DNA of 64,000 bases from Phoma sp. XZ068 (GCA_004835665.1 RBKR01000029.1:186001-250000), one strand, 5' to 3'; shown: positions 42,124 to 54,162, counted from the first letter of the stretch. Numbers and translations are program-made. The notes: a model not told the origin generated them from the sequence alone.

Positions 42124-43027
42124 ATGGCGCCACTTTCGTCCAAAGAGCAGGTGTTCGAGTCATTGAAAAGGTGCCTTGATCGTCATTTTGCGCTGATAGA
42201 TACAAGTTTACTCATATTCATGCAGTGCTTTAGTCTCTGGTGCCTACTCTGATCTCACTATTGTATGTGCAGGGAATACGCACAACGTTCACAAGGTTAT
42301 CGTCTGTGGCCGATCCAAGTTCTTTACACGTGCAATACAATTCGGTGGACAGGTGAGTGTCTCACGTACTGATCGGATAACTGGACCGACTGACGTGATG
42401 CAGGAATCTCAGGCCGGCAAGATCGATCTGCCAGAGGATGAACCCGATATTGTCAAGCTCCTCATTCAATATCTTTACGAAGGAGAATACGATCCGGTTC
42501 TTCCAGTGACTTTGAAGCAGACCACGACTCAAACAACGCAGGTCGATGGCTCTCGCTTCCCTCATACCTGTTATCACCGAAATTACAACTGCAATGACCG
42601 TCGAATCTGCCCCCATCACTCCTGTGGCAGTAGCTGCAGTTTTAGTTGCGAAGAGTATACGTGTGAGGATTGCCTACCTGCTCCCGAGGGACCTTCATCG
42701 CAACTTCTAATACACAGCAAACTGTATGAAGTGGCCGACAAGTACGAAGTCATAGGATTGAAAGCCCTCGTGAAAGAGAAATTCAGTAGAAGCTGCAAGG
42801 CTTTTTGGGACACGCCAGACTTCCCAGTCGCAGCTCATCACGCATTCTCAACTACACCCGAAAACGATAACGGGCTCAGGGATCTTGTAAGCTCGACCAT
42901 TGCCACGCATATGGGATTGGTACAGAAACCTGAGGTCAGGGCATTACTGATGCAGTTCAACGGTTTGATGCTGGGGATCTTAGACGCGAAGTGTGAGGAG
43001 CACGGCTGGGTTGCCAAGAGCGGATAG
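42124..43027 (+). CDS. BTB/POZ domain protein with internal cysteine-rich insert
   Basis: Exons 42124-42170, 42226-42352 and 42404-43027; 265 residues. The first intron is 55 bp (phase 2) and the second 51 bp (phase 0). The BTB fold reads SGAYSDLTIVCAGNTHNVHK, VIVCGRSKFFTRAIQFGG, SQAGKIDLPEDEPDIVKLLI and QYLYEGEYDP, then HSKLYEVADKYEVIGLKALV. Between the last beta-strand and the helix is an insert of about 50 residues with many Cys/His (CYHRNYNCNDRRICPHHSC, then SCSFSCEEYTCEDC), probably a zinc site. The intron at the GGQ/ES junction is homologous in position to that in the neighbouring BTB gene, supporting common descent. Function as an adaptor is inferred. Confidence 0.87.
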
Positions 43028-45090
43028 ATTTTGGCCAAGTAGCTACTTCTCACATGCGTCCAAGTGACATTTTACCGATCTAAAATTTCAGTGCTTTTTG
43101 AATGGTGGCCATGAAGTTCGTCGGCAGCGGTATACATTGTGATTTGTCGTTGAAATTCTTCGTACTGCAGGCAAACTGCCTGGGAATCTGGCGGATGACT
43201 ATGTAATGTGAATTTCCAAGACCAGAATTGTAACGAAATTATCTTTGAGAACCTTGTGGAGTAGACTCCGAATCAGCCAGATCGTTCGGCTAAGTTTGAT
43301 GGTGCCTGAATGGAGCTTTCACTATTGCACTTCCCATGCAGTGAAGGCCTTGAGAGCACCAATCCGCCATTTGCAATATTGGATCCTTTGTTCTGGCGCA
43401 TTTGCAAACAGAAAGTGGCAAACGTAACAACTCTAAAAGTGCGTGCACACTACTCGGTAGTTCATTTGGCCTTTATGACTTCACGAGATCGCCTGAAATT
43501 CGGAGAAATCGTATCCCCAATCACCGGCAGTCTCTGAACCCCACGTCTTGTGGCACATAACGAACACATGTGGAACACCAAAGCCAGGAAAAAAAGACTT
43601 TGAATCGTGGGCAGAACAGGCGAGGTGAGGTATCCCTACCCTCAGGTTGGGCAAGGTTCTGATGCATCAAATTTACCACGCAAGATACGTTGTACTTCCA
43701 CTTGAAATCGTTCTCAGGGAGTAACTAGCTGGCATGGATAACATGTGTCCGCCAGGACACAGCCATTCCAGTTTTGCATGTCTATTTTGAATTAAGGGTG
43801 CAGCACATCACATCCCACCCTTTAATTATGAGAGGGAGTTTGGAGCAACCGTAGAGTCCTCATTAGCCTTTGAAGTGGATTATGAGAATAATAATTGCAT
43901 GGGTGGGGGTGGGGAAGGAAGTTATACATCCCTCTCGAAGGAGTGTCGTGCAAACATGCGGTAGCAGCAGTCGTATTGGTACTTGTTATCCACCAAACAC
44001 GGATGCATGCTAGTTCGACCACGTATTCTTGAACCGCGAGAGACGCCACAATATCACATTCTACACTCTAGTTTTGAGAGGGAAGAGGTAGCAGCAGCCA
44101 TGTCGCCTTCATCGGTGCATTTTCCAAGGAAATGAGAAGAAGACATGTTTCTGTGCTATTCATGCCTCAGAATCTAGGAGCGAATGTAGATTGCTCGTTC
44201 TTGCTTCCTTCAGCAGCATGGCTGTACAGCGAGAGAAGAGGAGCAACAGCCATGTCGCGTTCAATGGCTCTTCTTCAGAAGAAGATTATGAAAGCATAGT
44301 TCATAATTGTCGAAGTTTGAGAAGGAAGGAACACATGCAGGCTACTCTTTCTTGCTCTTGTCACCAACATGACAGCATACAGAAGAAGGGAAGAGGCCAT
44401 GGGGAGAAGAGAATGAATGAGACACATAATTAAAGTAAACATGTTTTTTTTGTAATATTTTTTGAGAGGAAGAGACGCAGAGAACTATTAGAGTAATTGC
44501 TTTCAAGATGCAGAGACGCAGGACATAGCCATACCCTTTTTTATATTGCTTTTTGGCCAAAAGGCGCACAAAACACATGCGGCCGCAACATTGCGTTTTA
44601 AGCATTTTACGTCGATGAAGGGTGAGAGTAAACCCCAATCCAGCGCTGCGATTATACACCATTTCCTCCATCTACCCGGCCGGCATGTGATCGCAGATTG
44701 GACATGTAACATAACTGATAAGCAATGATTCATGCTCAGCAAGTCAGTAACCCGTGCAAAGATTGCGTGGACATGAAGCTCGTCCTGCAGCTTTTGAACC
44801 TCCCAAAATAAACTCGAGAGCCGGGCATGTCTTCCACTCATATTCCAACACAACACGAAGACGAAGACGCACGCACGCCCACCAAACATGGAAGCGTCTT
44901 GTGAACTTTTCGTTAAAAAAAGAAAAAGGGACAGGGCACAGGATTAAGTTCAGCCACACACAATATAAAGAATCAAGTCCAGAAACAGCGCACAACAAAA
45001 ATAATATTCCTACAAGGCCCACAACAGCAGGCACCATTCTACGCAAGCTATGCACAGCACAACTCCCCAAAACCTCCCTACATTCTCCTT
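43028..45090. other. 2.06-kb intergenic region
   Basis: No gene supported. A short motif TTTGAGAGGGAAG recurs with small changes near 44,073, 44,316 and 44,459, and a CAGCCATGTCG segment recurs near 44,096 and 44,251; these look like remnants of an old duplicated element. The right end is the 3' flank of SPF1. Confidence 0.55.
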
Positions 45091-48000
45091 CTATCTCCGC
45101 ACGGCCGCAGCAGTCTTAGCACCAGCTGCGGTCTTAACACCAGCGGGCGCAACACCAGCAGGCGCAGCAGGAGCAATACCCGCGGCCCTAGCCTTCTCCT
45201 CCATCTCGGCATTCTTCTTCTTCTGGGCTTCAATTTCCTCCTCCTTCTTGCGCGCCTCCTCGCGCTTGAGCTGATCGGGTCTGCGAACCGCAATGTCCTT
45301 CGGCTTGTTGTCGGAGAAGAAGTGCTTGAGGCCCTTTTCAATAACGTAGCAAGCGATGAAGTCGCCGGCCATGACGGTCGTGATCATGAATTTGAAGTCC
45401 GAGGTGAAGGGCACGAGCTTGAGTTTCTCGTTGATTTCGGGGATGAATTCGGTGGCGCAGGAGAAGGCGACGGCGGAGACGGAGACGAGACCCCAGTACA
45501 TGCCCTTGTTTTCGCGGATGGACTCGCGGAAGGGGCGGCCTTGGTAGTTGATTGCGAAGGTGGAGATTTGCTGGATCAGCTGCAGGAGGTAGATGGCTGA
45601 GTTGAGCAGGCTGGGCTCGAAGTCCTTCTCGAGATCGGGATTCGGGTCTTTGGGCTCGACGCGCTGGACGTATTGGGAGACGTAAATCAGGGTGACGATG
45701 TGGACGGCGAACTGGCCGAGGACGGAACCGATGATGTAGATGTTGAAGATGTTGTGTTGTGGGCGCTCTTTGGAGAGGGCTTCAACGGTCTGTCATACAT
45801 TAGCAAATGTCTGGAATCCAGGACAGCTCAACATACCTTTGCGCGGGAGATAGACAAGAAGCAAACACTCATCATCATGCCGGAAATCGTGACTTGACCA
45901 TCACCAAACTTGATACCATCGAGGTACAACACAGACAGCGAGTAAGCAGAGATCAGACAGTTCAGCGCCAGAATCTTGTACATCTGGATCGTCGCAACGA
46001 GTGTGCAGCGACCCTGGCGGATGATGTTGGGAATGGCAACGACATTGGCGAGCTTCGACGTGAAAGGCGCAGCGACGGAAGCGTCACCGAGCTTGATCGT
46101 AGGTGGCTCGTTGTTGAGCTCGTCCAGCTCAGACTCCATCATCTTCTGGGTGAGCTGCTCCTGGATGCCCATGGGCTTCTTCTCTTCGGGGGCAGCAACG
46201 TCGCCGTTGGCAGCACCATTGGTAAGACCCTTGCGTTGCGCCTGCTGGAGCATCGCCTTCTCGTAGTGCGGGTTCGTAGGACCGGGAGGATACAGGTGGG
46301 CAATGTGGATAGGGACCGGGGGCTGGGGCTGGTTGAAGCGCGTCATCATCTGGCACTGCTTCTCGTAGATCTCCTTCATCTTCGTGTTGCGGTAGTGCTC
46401 GCCAATCTTGTCGAGATCCTCGCGGGTACCGTTGAGCAGCGCAACACCGATGTGAGCCTGCTTGAGCGCACCAACATCGTTGGTACCGTCACCGGCCATC
46501 AGAGTAGTGTAACCACAATCCTTGAGTCCAAGCAAAATCTCCTCCTTCTGCTTGGGCGACACACGAGCGTAGACCCAGGAGTAGCGAAGGATCTGCTTCC
46601 ATCCAGGCTGGCCAGTGAACTTGGCGAGAGCGTAACCAGTGATACAGATATCCTTTGTGTTGAGAACGTCGGCAGAGAGAGGCTGTGTAGGATCGACAGG
46701 AATGTTGACCTTGTCATCGACACTCTTCCAGACAAGGGCCTCGCCGGACTCATCGTGCTCCGGGGCATCAAGAATGTAGCATTCGCGGTCGACAATCTCG
46801 CACTGCTTGGCAACGTGGACAGCTGTCAGCGGGTTGTCACCAGTGATCATAACAACACGATGGCTGGACTCGTTGAGCGAACGGCATGCTTCAATAGCGT
46901 CAGGCTTGAGCGGGCATTGGAGGACGAGGAAACCGGCGAAGTGAAGATCGGACTCGACCTGTTCGCGCTTGAGATCATTGACGCGGTTCTGGCCCCACTC
47001 GCCCTCCTCAGCGAGGTACTTGTAGGCAAGAGCGAGCACACGGCCACCGTTGCGGGTGAAGTGCTTGAAAGTCTCTTCGTAGTTCGGCGGGGCATTGACC
47101 AGCATCTTTCGGATTGTCTCGGGCGCGCCCTTGACACCAACAAATGTGCTTCGGACCTTCTTTCCATTGCTGTTGCTGACCAAGACGGTAGCGACGGAGC
47201 TCTGGCGTTTGAGAGCAGACGAGAACTGGAAGCGGCGGCGGATCTGGACGAGTTCGGCGTGGGATTTGGCGGTGGTAGTCGATGCAGTAAGCATGTCCTT
47301 AGCTCCGACCTTCCAGCCAAGAGCCTCGATGGTAGCCTTCTCCATGGGCTCACCAACGATATCTCCTTCATCCAACTTGACGAGAGCGTGAGCGGTAGCA
47401 AGTACGAGGGTAGTTTGTGTTCCAGCTTCGTTGACCTTGGTGAGCTCGGTGTGTGCGCCGTCAGCGCTGGTCTTGACACCAGTCTGGCCCAGCGAAAGGC
47501 CAGCAACACCCTCAACAATCAGATCCTCGCCTGTCAGAGTACCAGTCTTGTCAAAGCAGGCAATGTCGACACGGCCAGCAAATGGAATGCGGAACGGCTC
47601 GGTACAGAAGATGGCGTACTTGCTCAGCGCAGCGAGAGAAGTGTTGACAGCCAGACTCAGCTCCATGGGAAGCTCAGGTGGAACGACACTGGTGACGATC
47701 AAGACGCAGTCGAGGAGAAGCTTGTTGCGCTGGCGGTCGAGCCTGACGCCCTCCTGCCAGACGTACCAAGACGCGGCGATGGCAAAGACAGTAAGGAACA
47801 GAATGAAGAGAAGAGCCTCGACGTTGTTGGCGGAGACGCGCTCGGTGGCGTAGATCATGGTCCTGACGAGACTGCCCTGGTTGGTCTCGAACCCAGTCTT
47901 GATAACAACACCAACAGCACCCTTGTCCGGTGGGGGTGGCACGCCAGACGACAGGCGCGAGACCGTGTTCGCGTCGTCCTCTGCGTTGTTGCCGTGGGAA

Positions 48001-49055
48001 ACCTGCAGGACCTTTGTGCCGCCCCAGAGGAAAGCGTTCTTGTCCAGGCCCTCAGGCTCGATGCGCGCGTCGCCGGGGCGAAGTTGGACGGATTCCTTAA
48101 GCACAGGCGTACTCTCGCCAGACAACATGGCCTCGTTGACAATGGCAGAGCCCTCGAGCAGCACCATGTCGCAGGCCACGCCCGAGTCTTCCTTGGTGCG
48201 GCCGACGCTGACAACATCGCCAGGCAGCAGCTTGTCGCTCATAATCTCCTGCCACTTCTTCTGGCGGTAGACGAGGATCTCGTAGGGCTTGATGCTCATG
48301 CCGCGGAACTCATTGAGCGTGCGCTGGCGCTGCCAAACAACAGTACTCTCGAACATGACGAGCATGAACAGAGTGAACAGCGAGTAGTACCAGTAGTCGT
48401 CGAGCATCCACAAACCGACGCAGAAGATCTGGAAGACGAAGAACGGCGCAACCGCGTGCTCCTTGAAGAGCTCCGTGAAGGTCGGGACGGGGATGTCGAA
48501 GGCATTGTCGCCGTAGTGCTGCTGGATGCGCTCAATGTCGGCGGGCGAGACGAGGCCCTGCGTCTGCTGCAGCGTCTTGAGCTGCGGCTTGGGGTCGCTG
48601 TCGAGGGCGTAGGCGAGCGGGGCAAAGGCGCCCGTGGCCGGGTCGAAGAGGAAGCGGCGCTTCTGGAAGAGGAACGAGAGATTGGGCTTGCCGCCGACGT
48701 TGTCGCGCTTCAGCTCGCAGATCTCGGCGGCGCCCGCGTTCTCGATGGGCTGCACCTTGATGAGCTGGGCGCTGCGCATGTCGGCCGCGGTGGTGGTGGT
48801 GAAGAGCGTCTTGAGGTTAATGTTCCATTGGGTCAGCAGCCAGACCAGCGACTGCAGGGTGACGATGCTGGCCACCCACACGAACGTCCATTCCTGCGAC
48901 TCGATGTACTGCTCGTAGCGCGCCGCCGACAGGTAGATGGACGAAAAGGCCGGCCAGATGATGAGGAACGGCCACACGTAGAGATGCAGCTGCAGGGGCA
49001 GCGGGTTGTGCAGACTCGCGCTCGCAATCTGAGCGTTGTCAACGAGCCTCGCCAT
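45091..49055 (-). CDS. SPF1: P5A-type ATPase, ER (SPF1/COD1)
   Basis: ER transmembrane P-type ATPase that removes mis-inserted mitochondrial tail-anchored or signal helices from the ER membrane and affects ER ion balance, sterols and glycosylation. Exons 49055-45837 and 45789-45091 joined in phase 0 across a 47-bp intron; 1305 residues. Diagnostic motifs: PPELPMEL in the fourth membrane helix at about residue 454, the P5A signature; the phosphorylation motif DKTGTLTGEDL at about 502; LSGEST in the actuator domain; and MAGDGTNDVGALKQA in the hinge. Ten or more membrane segments can be traced, the last ones in exon 2. The C-terminus is a basic coiled segment (KREEARKKEEEIEAQKKKN) and an Ala-rich tail. 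Downstream of GLN4 in the same direction. Confidence 0.97.
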
Positions 49056-49403
49056 GCTGGGTGGTGTGGTGAGGCGGCAGTGATTTCGTGTCCTCAACTT
49101 TTGTAGAGATGCCGCCATCCATCGCCGCCGCCATGCAGGGTCGGCCCTTGTTGCTCCGATCCCGCTTGGCCCGAGCGTGAGAACCTTCACGAAGACTGCC
49201 TTGCGGGGTTAGCTTGCTTGAGGTCTACTCGAATGTGTGAATGTGCCTTGGACATGTAATTGTGCCTGAATGCAGTACCTGTGCCTTGAATGTGTAACTG
49301 TGCCTAAATGTAGTAACACTCTATATTCATGATCATCGCATACACCATAGAACTATCCATCCCATCACACCACCCAAACGCCTCGCTCCACCCCACAACA
49401 CAC
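49056..49403. other. SPF1 upstream region / GLN4 3' flank
   Basis: 348 bp between two minus-strand genes. It contains a 19-bp tandem repeat (separate entry) about 190 bp upstream of the SPF1 start. No gene. Confidence 0.6.
49242..49317. repeat. Four 19-bp tandem units
   Basis: Four consecutive 19-bp units, each beginning TGTGCCT; units 1 and 3 and units 2 and 4 are most alike, suggesting duplication of a 38-bp dimer. A partial unit precedes them. Lies upstream of SPF1. Confidence 0.85.
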
Positions 49404-51345
49404 TCATTTGCCCTTGTCCTCCCGCAGACTCACAATCTGGTTCAGCACAATCTTCTCCTCAGTCGACTCAATATCAACGCAGAAGTAAGCTGTGCGAAGC
49501 GCCTGGAAACGCACAAGCGCATCACTCGAGCCACTCGGATTCAGCGAGTTCTCCTTGATGAGGTTGTCAAGACCCCTCTCAATCACTGCGTCCTCGTAAA
49601 TGACCTCGGAGTCTGGCCTCAGATCGTCGGCCCACGACCCGTCCTTCCAGTTCAATGTGTTGGGGCTTTCTGTCTTGAAGAGGCTGTTGTACTGGCGCGC
49701 GGTGACCTTGATGCCTGTCGCGGCGTCGACCCACTGGATGTATGCTTTTGGTCGTTCGCTTGATGGCACCTTGACGGCCTTGATCTCTGTGACTTTGCCG
49801 GTTGCGTCCTTTTCGAAGGATGTGGCGCGGATGGAGAATGGGACGTTGTATAGACCAACCGTCTTGTTGGGCGCCAGGCGGAAGTAATCTGGGTCGTCTT
49901 CCTCGCGGAAGTCGCTTCGGTCGATGTAGATGGAGCTGCCGACCTTGACCTTGCGCTCGCCGGGGATGCCGCCCTTGGGGTCGTACGGGACCGTGACTTC
50001 CTGGTCGTCTTCGGCCGCAAAGTCTTCAATGACAACCTTGATGGGCTCAAGTACAAGCATCTGGCGCGGGACGGTGCGCTCGAGGTGCTTGCGGATCGAA
50101 GCTTCAAATCGGGGCGCTTCGATGTCGGTGAAGGAGTCTGTAACACCAAGCTCTTCAACGAAGTTGAGCATAGCCTTCGCAGGGATACCACGGCGGCGGA
50201 GCGCAACCATGGTGTACAGACGCGGGTCGTCCCAGCCACGGACTGACGGAGGAATCGTCCTGTCGCCAACCTGCGCTCCCTCAACCAACATCAAAATGCG
50301 GCGTTTCGACAGGATAGTCCCGTTAACACTCAAACGACCATACTCTCTCTGCATAGGCCCCTTCTCCTCCGACTTGGGCACCTTCATATCGAGCTGCTCC
50401 AACAGCCAGTCATACGAAATCCTGCTCTGGCGGAACTCAACCGTACACAGCGAATGCGAAATGCCCTCGAGCGCATCACAAATGCAGTGTGTAAAGTCGT
50501 AGGTCGGGTAGATCTTCCACCTATCCCCCGTCCTATGATGGTGATTCTTCTCCACCACGCGATACGCAGGCAAATCCCACATCTGCGGGTTTCCCTCATT
50601 GGGATCCGTCAGGCTCTGCTTCATGCGCAAGTACGCCTCGCCAGCCTTGTACTTCCCGTCGCGCATAGCGCGGAACTCTGTGATGGATTCCTCGATGGGG
50701 CGAGTGCGGTGCTCGCATGCGTAACGCTTACCGCGGTTATCGGGGCCGCCGCGCTGCATATTGACTTCCTCTCCTGTCTCTCGTCAGCCCCCAATCCTCT
50801 TCAAAAAGATGATGATACGCACTCGAGCAATGACACACATACGCGCCATCCTTCCTAATCAGCTGCTCCGCAAGCTCATACAGCTTATCAAAGTTATCAC
50901 TGCTATACGTGACCTTCCACGGCTCAAACCCAAGCCACTTAATCACATCCAGAATACTCGTGAAATACTTCTCCTCCTCCTTCTCCGGATTCGTATCATC
51001 GTATCGCAAATAACACACGCCCTTGTGGTGCTTCGCAAACCCAAAGTTGACTGCAATCGCCTTGCAGTGCCCAATGTGCAGGTAGCCATTTGGCTCGGGC
51101 GGGAACCGCGTGTACACGTCTTTGACGGGTTTTTCTTCGTAGATGCGCTTTAGCCAGCCTTCGGCGAACATGCTGACGGGTTCGGCTTTGGCGGCGGGTT
51201 TGGCTTGCTCTTTGGGGCGGAGGGCGTGTTCGGCTTTCTTTGCTTTGGCGGCGGCTTTCTTTGCGGCTTTTTCGAGGGCACGCTTGGAGGGGCCTTTTTC
51301 TTCTTCGGCCGCGGGCGCGGGGGGTGTCGCTGTGGGTTCTGCCAT
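49404..51345 (-). CDS. GLN4: Glutaminyl-tRNA synthetase
   Basis: Charges tRNA-Gln with glutamine in the cytosol. Exons 51345-50823 and 50773-49404, joined in phase 1 across a 49-bp intron (GTGCGT donor, GCTGAC branch, ACAG acceptor); 630 residues. The class I signatures are PPEPNGYLHIGHCKA at about residue 87 and LSKRRI at about 327. The joined sequence across the intron reads CHCSREEVNMQRGG, as expected, followed by GKRYACEHRTRPIEESI. The C-terminal anticodon-binding beta-barrels follow from about 360. In place of the about 200-residue N-terminal helical domain of yeast Gln4 there is only a short Lys/Ala-rich extension (EKAAKKAAAKAKKAEHA) likely to help tRNA binding. It is followed at its 3' end by SPF1 in the same direction. 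Confidence 0.95.
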
Positions 51346-51810
51346 GCTGTTTGGTGGTGTTAGTAGAGCTCGCGATAACAACTTGACGAAGCGGGGATGT
51401 ATGCAGTGTTGTAGGAGGAATTGAACGGTCTGGAGTTGAAGAGAGTATTCCTGCGAGTCGTACGTACCTGTGAACTTCCTACCGGAACAGAATACAAAAA
51501 GTTGACTTGTTGCGAAGCTCGCGTGCAGCAGCTGGCGGGGTTTTGGAGGGGAACATTTGAGTCAAAACGCGCTAGCAGGCATTGTGGCGGCGCTGTGGCG
51601 CATTGACAACATCTGCAGTGATTCGTGAGTCTACCACCTCACACTCATCATGCATCATGCGCTGTTTGAGTAGCACAGCAAGTTCGTGTCATAGTTGTGA
51701 GTCAATTCGCAGACCGTTGCATGTGGAAGGGCGCATTACGAGCGATACGGTCCCTACCTCGTATATCCATAGAAGCTGGGAATATAATCGAGTGCTATAA
51801 CCTCGCTTGC
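51346..51810. other. GLN4 upstream region
   Basis: 465 bp between the GLN4 start and the stop of the next minus-strand gene. No gene or repeat seen. Confidence 0.55.
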
Positions 51811-52962
51811 TCACACTATGTCCATACCATCTGCCACCTCCTCCCCCTCCTCTTTCGCATCCACACCGTAAATTATATCCTCGCCCTCCCAATCCAACGC
51901 CTCCCTCCACACCTCCGCCCTCCCCCTCAACACCCCCATCCGCTCCTTCACCAAACTCACCTCCCCCGCCACCCTCCCAAACTCCCTCCACTCCTCCCCC
52001 CTCACCATCCTAGCACTCCCAACGCTCCTCCCCGCCGGATGGCCATTAAACCCCCCACCCCCATGCACCCAACACTGCATCACCCCCGAACAAAACATCT
52101 CAGCGATAGACGCCTGCTCAGCCCGGAAAATCAAGTAAATCACAAACTGATGCAGTGTGAAATGCCGCTCTAGCACGTTCGATCGGAAGAGATACGTACA
52201 CGCGTCTTCGACGAGGTTCATGACGTAGTTGGATGAGTGGTGGGCGCGGTGTTGTGTCAGTCTCTTGTGTGCGTGGAGCGCGTAGCCGATTTCTGATGGG
52301 GGGTATTGTAAAGGGGTATTGTGTGAGTGGTGTGGAATGTGAGAGCAGCGAGATGTGATGCCGCTGCATAAGCGGAGGAGGGTGGTGATGCGGGTGCGTG
52401 ATGGGGAGGTGGCGGGGGTGGAGAGGTATTTACGGTGGCCGCGGGTTGAGGCTTCGGTTGATATGAGAGGGGGAGTGATATTGTCGATGGGATGGGCGGA
52501 AGTGGAGTTTTCTAGCTTGAGATAGTCTTGTATTGTGTCGCGGATGGTCATGTATTGAATTGGTGTCGGTGCGTTTCCGTTGCTGTCGGCCAGCAGGTGG
52601 ATGTATATGGAGGGTTGGTGCAATGCGCGCTGTTGTAGAGCGGCGTATTCTGCTTGAAGGTCAGCGTCGGTCAATATACGACTCACGAGATTGCCTTCCA
52701 CAGCAGCGAAGAAGACTTCGGATGCTGATGCTAAGATCAGAGCGCATTCGCGCATGTGGGTGACTATATCCGTGGGGTCAATGACGCGGCTTGTCATATA
52801 CTTGGGAAGCTCGTCGCTGAGTACATCGACGATCACAGGCTCGTAGTGTTGATTTCGCAGAAGGGATATCCATCTGCGGCGACGCTCGTCGAGAGATTCT
52901 GGAGGTGGTCTGGCTATACTGCCTTGTTCTTCCCGAGTGTTGTCAGTAGCTTCAACGGTCAT
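51811..52962 (-). CDS. Conserved-looking fungal protein of unknown function
   Basis: Single exon, 383 residues, no recognised family. The N-terminal 35 residues are charged. Residues 36-165 are helical (ILASASEVFFAAVEGNLVSR; LQAEYAALQQRALHQPSIYI). A Ser/Thr/Arg-rich linker follows, then a compact helical part: EIGYALHAHKRLTQHRAHHS, SNYVMNLVEDACTYLFRSNV, LHQFVIYLIFRAEQASIAEM and FCSGVMQCWVHGGG. The C-terminus is an amphipathic coiled-coil-like region and an acidic tail (DAKEEGEEVADGMD). The balanced amino-acid use and long open frame make it a convincing gene; role and location are not inferable. Confidence 0.68.
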   Translation of the reverse strand: MTVEATDNTREEQGSIARPPPESLDERRRRWISLLRNQHYEPVIVDVLSDELPKYMTSRVIDPTDIVTHMRECALILASASEVFFAAVEGNLVSRILTDADLQAEYAALQQRALHQPSIYIHLLADSNGNAPTPIQYMTIRDTIQDYLKLENSTSAHPIDNITPPLISTEASTRGHRKYLSTPATSPSRTRITTLLRLCSGITSRCSHIPHHSHNTPLQYPPSEIGYALHAHKRLTQHRAHHSSNYVMNLVEDACTYLFRSNVLERHFTLHQFVIYLIFRAEQASIAEMFCSGVMQCWVHGGGGFNGHPAGRSVGSARMVRGEEWREFGRVAGEVSLVKERMGVLRGRAEVWREALDWEGEDIIYGVDAKEEGEEVADGMDIV

Positions 52963-53415
52963 CAGAGATGGCTGTTTTGTTCAATAAATGTGCCTGTATT
53001 TGATAAAGAGTGGCGAACTTGATGTGGATTGTTGTAAGTGGAAATCAAAGCCTCTTATGAGATAGATGAGAAGCATTTATATGCTACCTGATGCCAGTCG
53101 TCACCCATACTGCCATCAAGCGGCATTGCTAAGCTCCCGTAACTCCTCAGAGTGTCAAGAAGACGCCACGTCAGAAGCCAGTGACAGCTCTATATCGTGA
53201 CAAAGTCCAGATGTGCAGTATCGAAGTGACATCAGATCTGTTCTATCATCAGCGGTGACCATCAACATGACGCTCACAGTGACATACCTCACTCGCCAGC
53301 TCAGCATCGTAACATTTTGACCCACTCCATTCCGTGATGACCTTTCAGCCTGACACCTCAGCAAGCAGGCCAATCCCAAACCATACCCTTCTCGCTCAGC
53401 ACCATACGATGCTCC
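52963..53415. other. Intergenic region
   Basis: 453 bp with no gene, repeat or regulatory element that I can support. Confidence 0.6.
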
Positions 53416-53919
53416 TCAGCAAATAGGTCCATCCCAAAACATCCCCTTATCCAACTCCTCCGCAAACCCCTTCGCAAGCGGCGCCGCACTCCCCTCAGGT
53501 TTCCTCCCCGCACAAAGCGCATCCATCTGTCCCTCCCTCCCTCCACCCCTTCCACCCATTACACCTCTCACCCCACCACCACCGTAGCTCGCAGCCCTAT
53601 CCCCACCCCCAATCACACCCGTAGTCTCCCCCCTCGCAACCCTATTCAGCCGATGCAGTTGCCCATCATGCAACTCCCCCTTCTTCTCCTCCTTCTCATT
53701 CCTCTCACTCGTAGTAAACTGAAACGTATTCCACGCGAAGACCTGGCCTTCGAGGCCTTTCGGGGCGCGGCCGGGCTGGACGTGTGTGGGGGCGTGGGTG
53801 TGCGTGTGCGTGAGGGAGACGTCGCGGTCGGTGAGGGCGGCGGTTGTGGCGTTGAACCGGTGGGTTCCTAGGTCTGCGAGCTCGGTGGAGGTGGAGTAGA
53901 CTTGTTTGGAGGTGGACAT
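53416..53919 (-). CDS. Small Gly/His-rich protein of unknown function
   Basis: Open frame of 167 residues from MSTSKQVYSTSTELADLGTH. It has a His/Thr alternation (LTHTHTHAPTHV) near residue 38, a more ordered middle (APKGLEGQVFAWNTFQFTT), a Gly/Arg-rich stretch (GGGGVRGVMGGRGGGREGQ) and a conserved-looking end (PLAKGFAEELDKGMFWDGPI). No family recognised. A chance open frame cannot be excluded, but the clear start and the non-repetitive central and C-terminal parts favour a gene. Confidence 0.5.
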   Translation of the reverse strand: MSTSKQVYSTSTELADLGTHRFNATTAALTDRDVSLTHTHTHAPTHVQPGRAPKGLEGQVFAWNTFQFTTSERNEKEEKKGELHDGQLHRLNRVARGETTGVIGGGDRAASYGGGGVRGVMGGRGGGREGQMDALCAGRKPEGSAAPLAKGFAEELDKGMFWDGPIC

Positions 53920-54162
53920 GGTGAGATACTGGGGAGGGTGTGGGTTGAAAGGGAGAGTGCGTGGGTTTAGTTGTTATGTGTAGTGGTGTTAAGTGTGGTT
54001 GTGATGATGGTGAGATATGACCGACAGCGTCAATAAAGTAGTAGAAACTTGTGGACAGAGAAGTGAGGGTGAGTGAGAGCGCGCAGATGAATAGTAAAAG
54101 TGAGTTTGAGCTTAAAGTCTGCTCTTTCCGTTTGCACTGCAACCCTAGCAAGCAAGAACCTT

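Noticed and set aside
45807..49106. 1099-codon open frame on the plus strand
   Set aside because: Exact antisense of SPF1. It arises from the codon bias of the real gene; its translation is Leu/Val/Glu/Arg-rich without domains, while the minus strand has every P5A-ATPase motif.
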